Source: Omphiscola glabra
Lineage: Eukaryota > Mollusca > Gastropoda > Lymnaeidae
DNA length: 64,000 nucleotides
Assembly: GCA_964017045.1 (NCBI GenBank)
Contig: OZ024808.1
Span: 1,575,666-1,639,665 of the forward strand
Reading direction: 5' to 3'
Both the position numbers and the translations under genes were made by a program. The notes under the pieces were generated by a model. The model ran no database searches. It was not told the origin of the DNA and saw nothing but the letters and a program-made list of their open reading frames with translations. Shown here one piece after another: positions 27,005-38,800 of the stretch. Positions within the stretch are counted from its first letter, which is position 1. Every line of letters begins with the position of its first letter.

Positions 27005-28630
27005 GAGCTGCGTTATGCTTGTGTTTGATACATTGTACAGTCTGATAGAGAGTTGTGTTATACATGTGTTTGATTCATTGTACAGCCTGATAGAGAGTTG
27101 TGTTATACATGTGTTTGATTCATTGTACAGCCTGATAGAGAGTTGTGTTATACATGTGTTTGATTCATTGTACAGCCTGATAGAGAGTTGTGTTATACAT
27201 GTGTTTGATTCATTGTACAGCCTGATAGAGAGTTGTGTTATACATGTGTTTGATACATTGTACAGCCTGATAGAGAGTTGTGTTATACATGTGTTTGATT
27301 CATTGTACAGCCTGATAGAGAGTTGTGTTATACATGTGTTTGATTCATTGTACAGCCTGATAGAGAGTTGTGTTATACATGTGTTTGATTCATTGTACAG
27401 CCTGATAGAGAGTTGTGTTATACATGTGTTTGATTCATTGTACAGCCTGATAGAGAGTTGTGTTATACATGTGTTTGATACATTGTACAGCCTGATAGAG
27501 AGTTGTGTTATACATGTGTTTGATACATTGTACAGCCTGATAGAGAGTTGTGTTATACATGTGTTTGATTCATTGTACAGCCTGATAGAGAGTTGTGTTA
27601 TACATGTGTTTGATTTATTGTACAGCCTGATAGAGAGTTGTGTTATACATGTGGTTTGATTCATTGTACAGCCTGATAGAGAGTTGTGTTATACATGTGT
27701 TTGATTCATTGTACAGCCTGATAGAGAGTTGTGTTATACATGTGTTTGATTCATTGTACAGCCTGATAGAGAGTTGTGTTATACATGTGTGTGATTCATT
27801 GTACAGCCTGATAGAGAGTTGTGTTATACATGTGTTTGATACATTGTACAGCCTGATAGAGAGTTGTGTTATACATGTGTTTGATACATTGTACAGCCTG
27901 ATAGAGAGTTGTGTTATACATGTGTTTGATTCATTGTACAGCCTGATAGAGAGTTGTGTTATACATGTGTTTGATTCATTGTACAGCCTGATAGAGAGTT
28001 GTGTTATACATGTGTTTGATTTATTGTACAGCATGATAGAGAGTTGTGTTATACATGTGTGTGATTCATTGTACAGCCTGATAGAGAGTTGTGTTATACA
28101 TGTGTTTGATACATTGTACAGCCTGATAGAGAGTTGTGTTATACATGTGTTTGATTCATTGTACAGCCTGATAGAGAGTTGTGTTATACATGTGGTTTGA
28201 TTCATTGTACAGCCTGATAGAGAGTTGTGTTATACATGTGTTTGATTCATTGTACAGCCTGATAGAGAGTTGTGTTATACATGTGTTTGATTCATTGTAC
28301 AGCCTGATAGAGAGTTGTGTTATACATGTGTTTGATTCATTGTACAGCCTGATAGAGAGTTGTGTTATACATGTGTTTGATTCATTGTACAGCCTGATAG
28401 AGAGTTGTGTTATACATGTGTGTGATTCATTGTACAGCCTGATAGAGAGTTGTGTTATACATGTGTTTGATTCATTGTACAGCCTGATAGAGAGTTGTGT
28501 TATACATGTGTTTGATTCATTGTACAGCCTGATAGAGTTGTGTTATACATGTGTGTGATTCATTGTACAGCCTGATAGAGAGTTGTGTTATACATGTGTT
28601 TGATACATTGTACAGCCTGATAGAGAGTTG
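27005..28630 (+). repeat. 45-bp minisatellite, intergenic
   Basis: About 36 units with TTGTGTTATACATGTGTTTG and ATTCATTGTACAGCCTGATA. Unit length 45 leaves 15-residue periodic ORFs on both strands (artefacts). The extra G in ACATGTGGTTTG occurs twice, about 540 bases apart, which indicates a block duplication. Confidence 0.97.
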
Positions 28631-28634
28631 AATG

Positions 28635-29002
28635 GACTACGATGAGTCGATTGTTTTGTCACGTGATAAGCGTAAGTACGAGTAAGACTTCCGGGAGGCT
28701 GTCTGCAACACACTAGTCGCTCACAAATTTTTCTTCAAACAACTTTCTTCCTTTAATCATAACTGAATTATAATCATTGTCACATTTATGAATGTCATTT
28801 TAAAAAACACGTGTATTCAAGAATATTTTGAAAAGTAACATTTTTAATTAACACTGGGGGAAGCGCTGATGAAGACAAACATTTTGCTTTAAAATTAATG
28901 ATAATGGCTGATCAGCTGTTATCTGTTGTTATGTGTAGCAGACAGCCTACCGAAGACTTACTCATATCACGTGACAAAACAAGGAAGTGACTCATCGAAG
29001 TC
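28635..29002. mobile_element. 368-bp element with ~65-bp inverted ends, intergenic
   Basis: Left GACTACGATGAGTC...TTGTTTTGTCACGTGAT...GGCTGTCTGC and right the near reverse complement, ending GACTCATCGAAGTC. Both arms contain TCACGTGA. No coding capacity. It is probably a non-autonomous DNA transposon; no clear target duplication. Confidence 0.65.
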
Positions 29003-29154
29003 AATTATTTAAAGCATTTTATCCGATTTTGAAATTATTTGATATTCCATTTTTTTGTATCAATAAATTATGAATTAACAATGATATTAATTACTAAATC
29101 ATAATCACTTTTATCGAGAAAACACAAATATCTGTTGTTGTTTTTAGGCCTATA

Positions 29155-30370
29155 ATGGCTTATCACATGTATCAAGGCCTATCACATGCATCATGGCTTA
29201 TCACAAGGCCTATCACATGCATCATGGCTTATCACAAGGCCTATCGCATGCATCATAGCTATCACATGCATTGATAAAGGCATATCACATGTATCATGGC
29301 TTATCACATGCATCTCGGCCTATCACATGCATCATGGTTTATCACATGCATCATGGTTTATCACATGCATCATGGCTTATCACATGTATAATGGCTTATC
29401 ACATGCATCATTGCTTATCACATGCATCATGGCTTATCACATGTATCATGGCTTATCATATGTATCATGGCTTATCACATGCATCATGGCCTATCACATG
29501 CATCATGCCTTATCACATGCATTGATAAAGGCATATCACATGTATCATGGCTTATCACATGCATCTTGGCTTATCACATGCATCATGGCTTATCACATGT
29601 ATCTTGGCTTATCACATGCATCATTGCTTATCACATGCATCATGGCTTATCACATGTATCATGGCTTATCACATGTATCATGGTTTATCACATGCATCAT
29701 GGCTTATCACATGCATCATTGCTTATCACATGCATCATGGCTTATCACATGCATCATGACTTATCACATGCATCATGGCTTATCACATGCATCATGACTT
29801 ATCACATGTATCATGGCTTATCACATGCATTATGGCTTATCACATGCATCATTGCTTATCACATGCATCATGGCTTATCACAGGCATCATGGCTTATCAC
29901 ATGCATCATGGCTTATCACATGCATCATGGCTTATCACATGTATCATGGCTTATCACATGCATCATGGCTTATCACATGCATCATGGCTTATCACATGCA
30001 TCATTGCTTATCACATGCATCATTGCTTATCACATGCATCATGGCTTATCACATGTATCATGGCTTATCACATGTATCATGGCTTATCACATGCATCATG
30101 GCTTATCACATGCATCATTGCTTATCACATGCATCATGGCTTATCACATGCATCATGGCTTATCACATGTATCAAGGCTTATCGCATGCATCATGGCTTA
30201 TCACATGCATCATGGCTTATCACATGCATCATGGCGTATCACATGCATCATTGCTTATCACATACATCATTGCTTATAACATGTATCATGGATTATCCCA
30301 TGTATCAATGCTTATCACATGCATCATGGCTTATCACATGCATCATGGCTTATCGCATGCATCATGGCTT
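29155..30370 (+). repeat. 19-bp satellite-like array (right arm of an inverted pair)
   Basis: About 64 units of GGCTTATCACATGCATCAT with TGTATC and TTGC variants. This is the reverse complement of the 24385-26338 unit. An interruption by GATAAAGGCATATC occurs at about 29270 and again at about 29523. Confidence 0.96.
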
Positions 30371-31877
30371 ATCACATGCATCTCGGCCCATCACATGTCC
30401 TATCACATGGCCCATCACATGGCCTATCACATGGCCCATCACATGGCCTATCACATGGCCCATCACATGGCCCATCACATGCCTATCACATGGCCCATCA
30501 CATGCCCTATCACATGGCCCATCACATGCATCTCGGCCTATCACATGGCCCATCACATGCCCTATCACATGGCCCATCACATGTCCTATCACATGGCCCA
30601 TCACATGCATCTCGGCCTATCACATGGCCCATCACATGCCCTATCACATGGCCCATCACATGCCCTATCACATGGCCCATCACATGCCCTATCACATGGC
30701 CCATCACATGCCCTATCACATGGCCCATCACATGCCCTATCACATGGCCCATCACATGCATCTCGGCCTATCACATGGCCCATCACATGCCCTATCACAT
30801 GGCCCATCACATGCATCTCGGCCTATCACATGGCCCATCACATGCCCTATCACATGGCCCATCACATGCCCTATCACATGGCCCATCACATGCATCTCGG
30901 CCTATCACATGGCCCATCACATGCCCTATCACATGGCCCATCACATGCATCTCGGCCTATCACATGGCCCATCACATGCATCTCGGCCTATCACATGGCC
31001 TATCACATGGCCCATCACATGCCCTATCACATGGCCCATCACATGCATCTCGGCCTATCACATGGCCCATCACATGCCCTATCACATGGCCCATCACATG
31101 CCCTATCACATGGCCCATCACATGCATCTCGGCCTATCACATGGCCTATCACATGGCCCATCACATGCCCTATCACATGGCCCATCACATGCATCTCGGC
31201 CTATCACACTCCCTATCACATGCCCTATCACATGGCCCATCACATGCCCTATCACATGGCCCATCACATGCCCTATCACATGGCCCATCACATGCCCTAT
31301 CACATGGCCCATCACATGCATCTCGGCCTATCACATGGCCCATCACATGGCCCATCACATGCCCTATCACATGGCCCATCACATGGCCCATCACATGCCC
31401 TATCACATGGCCCATCACATGCCCTATCACATGACCTATCACATGGCCCATCACATGCCCTATCACATGGCCCATCACATGCCCTATCACATGCCCTATC
31501 ACATGGCCCATCACATGCCCTATCACATGGCCCATCACATGCCCTATCACATGCCCTATCACATGGCCTATCACATGGCCCATCACATGGCCCATCACAT
31601 GGCCCATCACATGCATCTCGGCCTATCACACTCCCTATCACATGCCCTATCACATGGCCCATCACATGCCCTATCACATGCCCTATCACATGGCCCATCA
31701 CATGCCCTATCACATGCCCTATCACATGGCCCATCACATGCCCTATCACATGCCCTATCACATGTCCCATCACATGCCCTATCACATGGCCCATCACATG
31801 CCCTATCACATGGCCCATCACATGCCCTATCACATGCCCTATCACATGGCCCATCACACGCCCTATCACATGCAGTA
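30371..31877 (+). repeat. 12/24-bp derivative of the 19-bp array with higher-order pattern
   Basis: Alternating TATCACATGCCC and CATCACATGGCC half-units, with GCATCTCGGCC punctuating every 50-150 bases. It continues directly from the 19-bp array and shares its ATCACATG core. Open in several frames; not coding. Confidence 0.95.
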
Positions 31878-31889
31878 AAGTCATGCTAC

Positions 31890-33075
31890 GCACATGTTAT
31901 AGCTCTTCCACTGCACAGCAACATTTCCATTTAATTTTCATTACAGCTGTTGTGGCGGGTTCAGTCTATCCATCTGACACCATGTCATTGCATAACAGGA
32001 TATGAACTCAAGGATGTGGCCTTTGTAACAACTAACGTTATTATCAGTTCTACCTTTTTTAATGATCCACATCACATGACACAATCATTAGACACATCAC
32101 ATGACCACTCGCTCCAGTTACCCAAACGATATTCACAAGTTCACAACACTGGTCAGACAACCTGTCACTCTCACGGTCACAATGAATTGTCGAATTACAT
32201 TTTACTCAATGAATATTCCGGCAACTCCAGCGACGCCCCTGCCTGTCAACTCCTGCGACGCCCCTGGTTCTAAGTTTAAATTGTCTGTTCGATGTTCCCT
32301 GGAGCCCTGCAGCTGTGTGAAGAGGTAGACTCTACAAACTGGGAAACATCTTCCTCTCCACACAAGTTGGCAACAGAGTGTCTTGAGAGAGATAACCTTG
32401 CTACCACAAGGTCAATGCTCTAACATTGTAGGCTACTAACCTTTCTTTCACACGTGACTACACACGCTGATACGTCATCAAACATGGCCGACGCATTATT
32501 CATCACCCAACGCTAGGATCACAAAGACTTTACTGATCTAAATATTTGTTTGACGCAAATGAATTAGGCAATTAAAAAATTTCACCTAAAACATTATGGC
32601 TCATCACGTAGGTATCAACGCTGCAGACTATAGCTCATAAAAGAGACTATGTTTTAGATGATCTGAGCTGTTGATAATCCCACGTGTTTAATAATGTATG
32701 ATGTGGTCCTCAGACCAGGCCCTTTAGCTAAATTTACAAATTAAATAGTTATAGAAATTTATTAGAATATAAATTTATCCAAATACCAGTTTAGACTGGA
32801 CATTCTCATCCCGAAGATTTGCAAGGAATACTGTGTGCGACCTAGAATTCGTTGGGTTACTTGTTCAAAAGGTTGTCTGTGAGGTGTAGAACGTGAGTGA
32901 TTGATTAGTTTAGTTATCTATTCTATTTGTTGTGTCTGTGAGGTCTAGAACGTGCAAGTGATTAGTTTTGTACGTCTTCAATATAAGGTTGGAATATTCG
33001 TGATAGACGTAGAAGTTACGACCTTAAGTCCTTACGAAACGAGACTTCATGCGTGTAGAATAATAAAACCAAGAA
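31890..33075. other. Intergenic single-copy sequence, nothing recognised
   Basis: Short ORFs only (the longest is about 107 codons) with no recognisable motif. GC is slightly higher than in the introns. Confidence 0.55.
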
Positions 33076-33290
33076 TCCAGTAAATCTGTTCATTCGGTAC
33101 AAAATAAAGACATTTTCATGTGTGGCAATGTATGACACGCTACAAAGTCTCCAGTAAATCTGTTCATTCGGTACAAAATAAAGACATTTTCATATGTGGC
33201 AATGTATGACACGCTACAAAGTCTCCAGTAAATCTGTTCATTCGGTACAAAATAAAGACATTTTCATGTGTGGCAATGTATGACACGCAA
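33076..33290 (+). repeat. 74-bp tandem repeat, intergenic
   Basis: Three near-identical copies starting CCAGTAAATCTGTTCATTCG. Each contains AATAAAG. Confidence 0.95.
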
Positions 33291-33746
33291 CAGAGCGTGT
33301 CACCACCCAATACCGTCGTGAATTCGACCTCGGGGTCAGTCTACCACAACATCTCCGTTTCTCTCCCCACCGTTAGACCCCCGGCTTTGATGTGGAATTC
33401 CATTTTGTGTATAAGTTCCATGATTTATTTCTCGGGGAACCATAGGTTCTTATGCTATAAATTATTTCTTGCCGGAAAGGGGCTTTTATTCTCTAGACCT
33501 TATTATATTTGCAAGTCTAAATTTTTAGATGATATTGTAATATTAAGTAATCAATGGAGTTTTCAAATTCATCCATGGGGGTCCCAATCCCTTACATTTA
33601 CTTTATCTCAAAAACTACATAACTTATATAAATATAAAATTGCATCTAGGATATAGGGGAGACAAAACGTGGACAGTCTCATACACATCTTCATGTTTTT
33701 TGGTCCTGGGAAGAGCCTTTCTTATAGGCAAACTAGGCGACCGCCT
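33291..33746. other. Intergenic, nothing recognised
   Basis: A 128-codon ORF (33270-33656) starts in the 74-bp repeat; I see no family motif in it and do not call it. Confidence 0.5.
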
Positions 33747-34545
33747 ATAATAATAATAATAATAATAATAAAGTTCATTTGAAAAATCACGCTTCATCCC
33801 CAAAGGCTCGAAGCGCGGTACAAAAACAAAGCTGGGAGTTAATAACTAGCTGAAAAAGATGGTAGACAACTTCACCCCATAAGGTGTTTGCGAAATAGAT
33901 GAGTTTTTAAATTTGTCTTTAAGGACTCCAGCGTCTGGCTGTGTCTGAGAGCGTCAGGAAGGGTGTTCCAAATGGTTGGGCCAGCAAATGCGAACGTGCG
34001 CTTTCCGTAAGTCTCAAGTCGAACACGCGGTATCGAGAGTTTGCCACTATCGGATGAGCGGAGTTGTCTAGTGGGTACATAAGGCGTCATGAGCGCTTGG
34101 AGATAGGACGGCGCCAGGTCATGCAAGCAGCGTTAGCACAGAGTTGCAATTTTGTACTCTATGCGAGCGCGGACCGGTAGCCAATGCAGTTCTCTCAGAA
34201 GAGTTTTAGCATGGTCGAATTTGCGTTTTCGAAGAACAATTCAAGCTGCATTATTCTGTGCTTTTTAAATTTTATCCAGGAGCGTAGCTGGAAGACCCAC
34301 CATGAGAGCATTGCAGTAGTCCATGCGTGATAGAACGAATGCAGACATCAGCCTCTTTGATGCATTCAAAGTTAAGAAAGGTCTGATATTACTAATTCTG
34401 CGCAGCTCTAGAAAAATCGCCTTGCAAATCATGTTAATATGATTTTCTATAGTTAGTGTTCTGTCTAAGTAGACACCCAGGTTTCGCACTGTTTGGGTAA
34501 ATTCAATCTGCACGCCTGAGAGAGTAAAGTATGCTAAATTTTTTT
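33747..34545 (-). mobile_element. 5'-truncated non-LTR retrotransposon (family B), intergenic
   Basis: Minus strand: [118 protein letters not shown]. This is the end of an RT protein with a few stops. The 3' tail is AAGCGTGA-type sequence followed by (TTA)n. Same family as 59378-60125 and the tail at 7722. Confidence 0.88.
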
Positions 34546-35272
34546 AAATATATATTTAAATATAGGGCCCCATTGCCAAGGGGGCCCCGCGGGGGCATTT
34601 TTATCTATTCATGTTCGGATATAAACACCGGATGACTGGTGGGGTCAGTAGATGCCTCGGACACATTTCTACGGATAAAATGATGAAGTATTCTTACTGA
34701 AGGAAACAACAGGAGAGGGCGCATACAGCCACTTTTAATGTTTTATTTCTCCTGCTGCATCTGGAGCACAATGAAACATTCGGCATGTACTAAATGCTTA
34801 TTTTCTGATAACCAAGTATGTTTAGAGTTCTATTCAGGATCAACATGACGATTGTGTTTGTACAGCAGCCGACAAGCAAACAAACCAGTTTGTATCTCTT
34901 ATATTAATATATATTACGCTTCTGGCGTGACGCGTGGATGGCTTCTTAATTTACTGCTTCCATTTCCGGTTCCTTTCTATTCGGCGAATTTGGGATTAAG
35001 AGTATACTATAAATAATTCTATATGTTTGAAAGAAAGTATGGTTTAATAATGAGTTCAATAGCGCTTAAAATGTAATTCCCGATAACTACGCTAAATGAT
35101 ATTTATATTATATATATAACGCAAATGCGTTTGGTGCGTAATATTTTCTTTTCAGAAAAATGAAATCGTCTCAATTTAAGTATATGGTGTACAAAATATT
35201 TGGTTTAAAAGTGGTTGTGACATCAGAATATTTAATATAGTTCATGGGCGTGAAAAAAAGTGTGCTGTGACA
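34546..35272. other. Upstream flank of gene 2, nothing recognised
   Basis: AT-rich, no ORF. The promoter should lie in or just after this stretch, but I see no convincing core element. Confidence 0.5.
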
Positions 35273-35505
35273 TATCATCTCCATGCTGCTAACTTATACA
35301 ATATATCATCTCCTTGCTGCTAACTTATACAATATATCATCTCCTTGCTGCTAACTTATACAATATATCATCTCCTTGCTGCTAACTTATACAATATATC
35401 ATCTTCTTGCTGCTAACTTATACAATATAAAATGTCCTTGCTGCTAACTTATACTGTATAACATATCCTTGCTGCTAACTTATACTATATAACATTTCCT
35501 TGCAG
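35273..35505 (+). repeat. 31-bp minisatellite directly upstream of gene 2
   Basis: About 7.5 units with CCTTGCTGCTAACTTATACA and ATATATCATCT. It ends about 95 bases before the gene 2 start codon, so it is in the promoter or 5' leader. The later units vary to TATACTATATAACAT, a TATA-like string. Confidence 0.93.
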
Positions 35506-35600
35506 CTAACATGTCCTTGCTGCTACCCGGACTGAACGTGTAAACATGATAATAGTACTTTATTTTTGTTTTCGACCGCTAGTCTAAATTAACAGCTGAA

Positions 35601-35801
35601 ATGGACACTGATGAATTCCGTGCCAGGGGTCGCGAGATGGTCGACTACGTCGCTGACTACAAGGACACCATCAGCAGTCGCAACCCTTTTCCCTCAATCT
35701 TGCCTGGGTACCTGAGGGAGCTGATTCCATGCGAGGCGCCCCTGAATGGGGAGTCCTGGGAGGAGGTGAAGAAAGATATTGACAGGGTCATCATGCCAGG
35801 G
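35601..35801 (+). CDS. Ddc: Gene 2 exon 1 (residues 1-67)
   Basis: 67 codons, phase 0 at the GTGAGT donor. [25 protein letters not shown] and DRVIMPG are the N-terminal helices that swap in the family dimer. ATG35601 follows a short AT-rich leader; an upstream non-coding exon cannot be excluded. Confidence 0.95.
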
Positions 35802-38800
35802 GTGAGTTTTTCTGTCTGTGTCTGACCAGACTTCAACTACTATAATAGGGCTAACTAGTAGATCTGTGGACACCAGGCCTTTGTTATCCCAAGGGTCGTA
35901 GGGCTAACTAGTAGATCTATGGACACCAGGCTGTTGTTATCCCAGGGATCGTATGGCTAACTAGTAGATCTATGGACACCAGGCCTTTGTTATCACAGGA
36001 GTCGTAGGGCTAACTAGTAGAGCTATGGACACCAGGCCTTTGTTATCCCAGGAGCTGTAGGGCTAACTAGTAGATCTATGGACACCAGGCCTTTGTTATC
36101 ACAGGAGTCGTAGGGCTAACTAGTAGATCTATGGACACCAGGCCTTTGTTATCCCAGGAGTCGTAGGGCTAACTAGTAGATCTATGGACACCAGGCCTTT
36201 GTTATCCCAGGAGTCGTAGGGCTAACTAGTAGATCTATGGACACCAGGCCTTTGTTATCCCAGGAGTCGTAGGGCTAACTAGTAGGTCTATGGACACCAG
36301 GCCTTTGTTATCCCAGGAGTCGTAGGGCTAACTAGTAGATCTATGGACACCAGGCCTTTGTTATCCCAGGAGTCGTAGGGCTAACTAGTAGATCTATGGA
36401 CACCAGGCCTTTGTTATCCCAGGAGTCGTTGGCTAACTAGTAGATCTATAGACACCAGGCCTTTGTTATCCCAGGAGTCGTTGGCTAACTAGTAGATCTA
36501 TGGACACCAGGCCTTTGTTATCACAGGGGTCGTTGGCAGGCCAGTGTAGCTAAGGACAGTATGCATTTTTACGATAAGTTGGCCGCTGTCTTCCAGCGTC
36601 AATATATCTCATTAGGAAATGGCGTCAGCGGGCCGTCGAGCTTGCGCTCCTAATGCCCTCCCTGGCGTCCACCCACACCCGCCAGCCGCCGGGTGTCCCC
36701 GGCGCCGGGCCGTGTGGGAAGACGCCAGAGACCCCCCCCCCCGGGCGTGGGACGCCCCCACCAGCAACTGCTCGATCGAGTTTGCTGATGGAGGCCCCCC
36801 CCCGACCGGAGACGTCTGGTCGACCGAAGACGCTGTGTTTCAAGCGTCCGTAGTCCACTTTCCTAGGGGCCGGGACGGTAAATTAACGTCCTAATATCTC
36901 CCCCCACCCGTCCCGGGGAAGCATCGGACGCCCTCTAAGAGGGATTCTACCGTGGGTTTCCACCTCGCAACTAATTCGCGAAGTAGCTGGGACGAAACGG
37001 TTGCCTAGGAGCAGCTTTCTCAGGGCTGCATATTTAGAATCACCGGCCATAGGCTTCCACCACAGCCTATCGCCTCATATCCCTTAACGGCAACTTGTAA
37101 TCATGATCCCTACCCTGTGTTTGCCTTTTCTTCCCCCTGTGAAGCATCACAGGTGGCAGCCCTGTAGGAGCTGTTTATTCCAGCAACTACCATGCATGGC
37201 CGTGTCTGCCACGCGGGACACGCAATGGTGGTAATGTGCCCCGGGTTAACGCCGAGGGGGTTGGTGGCCAGCGCTTCCAAATCGGCAAGCCACTACAGAC
37301 TTGTCAACCGGAATCCCGGGGGGGGGGGGGGGGGGGGGGGGGGTCCAGCGTCAATGTCTTGAGGGATTGTTCTCAGGGTCTACACGAGAATAGCTGTCTA
37401 ACTGAAACTGTTTGATGAGGAATGATGTCAGTAACCATTCACTTTGACTATTTACACATCAATTTAACCTTCTCTGACATGACTATGTTTACATTCTCCC
37501 TTGACGTCGACGGCTGACCTACCTAAATTAAGCTCAGACTCGGTTACACGTAAGATATTGATAGCTTTAGATACCCGGGTATTGATCTAGCTCAGTGATA
37601 GATAGTGATCTAGCTAAGTGATAGATAGTGATCTAGCTATAAGGGATAGATAGTGATCTAGCTATACGCAGTGACGTAGCGAGCTTAACTCGCGCCCGGG
37701 GCACAATACCTTTTTAGCGCCCCCAATACCTTTTTAGCGCCCCCCTATTCGAAAACCATACAATATTATAGTAAAATATACCATTTGGCGCCCCTTTGTG
37801 AGTAGCGCCCGGGGCATGATGCCCCCCATGCCCCTCGCTCACTACGCCACTGGCTATACATGATAGATATTGATCTAGCTATAAATGATAGATCGTGAGC
37901 TACCTAAGTGATAGATAGTGACCTAGCTATAAGTGATAGATAGTGATCTAGCTATAAGTGATAGATAGTGATCTAGCTATACGTGATAGATAGTGATATA
38001 GCTATAAGTGATAGATTGTGATCTAGCTATACGTGATAGATGGTGATATAGCTATAAGCGATAGATAGTGACCTAGCTATAAGTGATAGATATTGACCTA
38101 GCTATAAGTGATAGATAGTGATCTAGCTATAAGTGATAGATAGTGATCTACCTAAGTGATAGATAGTGATCTACCTAAGTAATAGATAGTGATCTAGCTA
38201 TACGTGATAGATAGTGATCTAGCTATAACTGATAGATAGTGCTCTAGCGAAGTGATAGATAGTGCTCTAGCTAAGTGATAGACAGTGATCTAGCTCAGTA
38301 ATAGATAGTGATATGGCTAAGTGATAGATAGTGATCTAGCTAAGTGATAGATATTGATCTAGCTATAAATGATAGATCGTAATCTACCTAAGTGATAGTG
38401 ACCTAGCTATAAGTGATAGATAGTGATCTAGCTATACGTGATAGATAGTGATCTAGCTATAAGTGATAGATAGTGATCTACCTAAGTGATAGATAGTGAT
38501 CTAGCTATAAGTGATAGATAGTGATCTAGCTATAAGTGAAAGATCGTGATCTAGCTATACGTGATAGATAGTGATCAAGCTATAAGTGATAGATCGTGAT
38601 CTACCTAAGTGAAAGATAGTGATCTAGCTATAAGTGATAGATAGTGATCTAGCTATACGTGATAGATATTGATCTAGCTATAAATGATAGATCGTGATCT
38701 ACCTAAGTGATAGTGACCTAGCTATAAGTGATAGATAGTGATCTAGATATACGTGATAGATAGTGATCTAGCTATAATTGATAGATAGTGATCAACCTAA

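Noticed and set aside
26897..28558. ORFs with CVIHVFDSLYSLIES or the reverse-strand NTCITQLSIRLYNES repeats
   Set aside because: A 45-bp array open on both strands; no start context or flanking coding sequence.
29422..32005. Plus-strand ORFs of up to 730 codons (MAYHMHHGLS-type)
   Set aside because: Same repeat artefact; the ends run out into unique sequence with no recognisable protein.
31950..32273. 107-codon ORF after the intergenic array
   Set aside because: No homology I can recognise, and an overlapping frame is equally open.
36619..36894. ORFs in the GC-rich insertion on both strands
   Set aside because: High GC leaves several frames open by chance; no motif and C-run interruptions.
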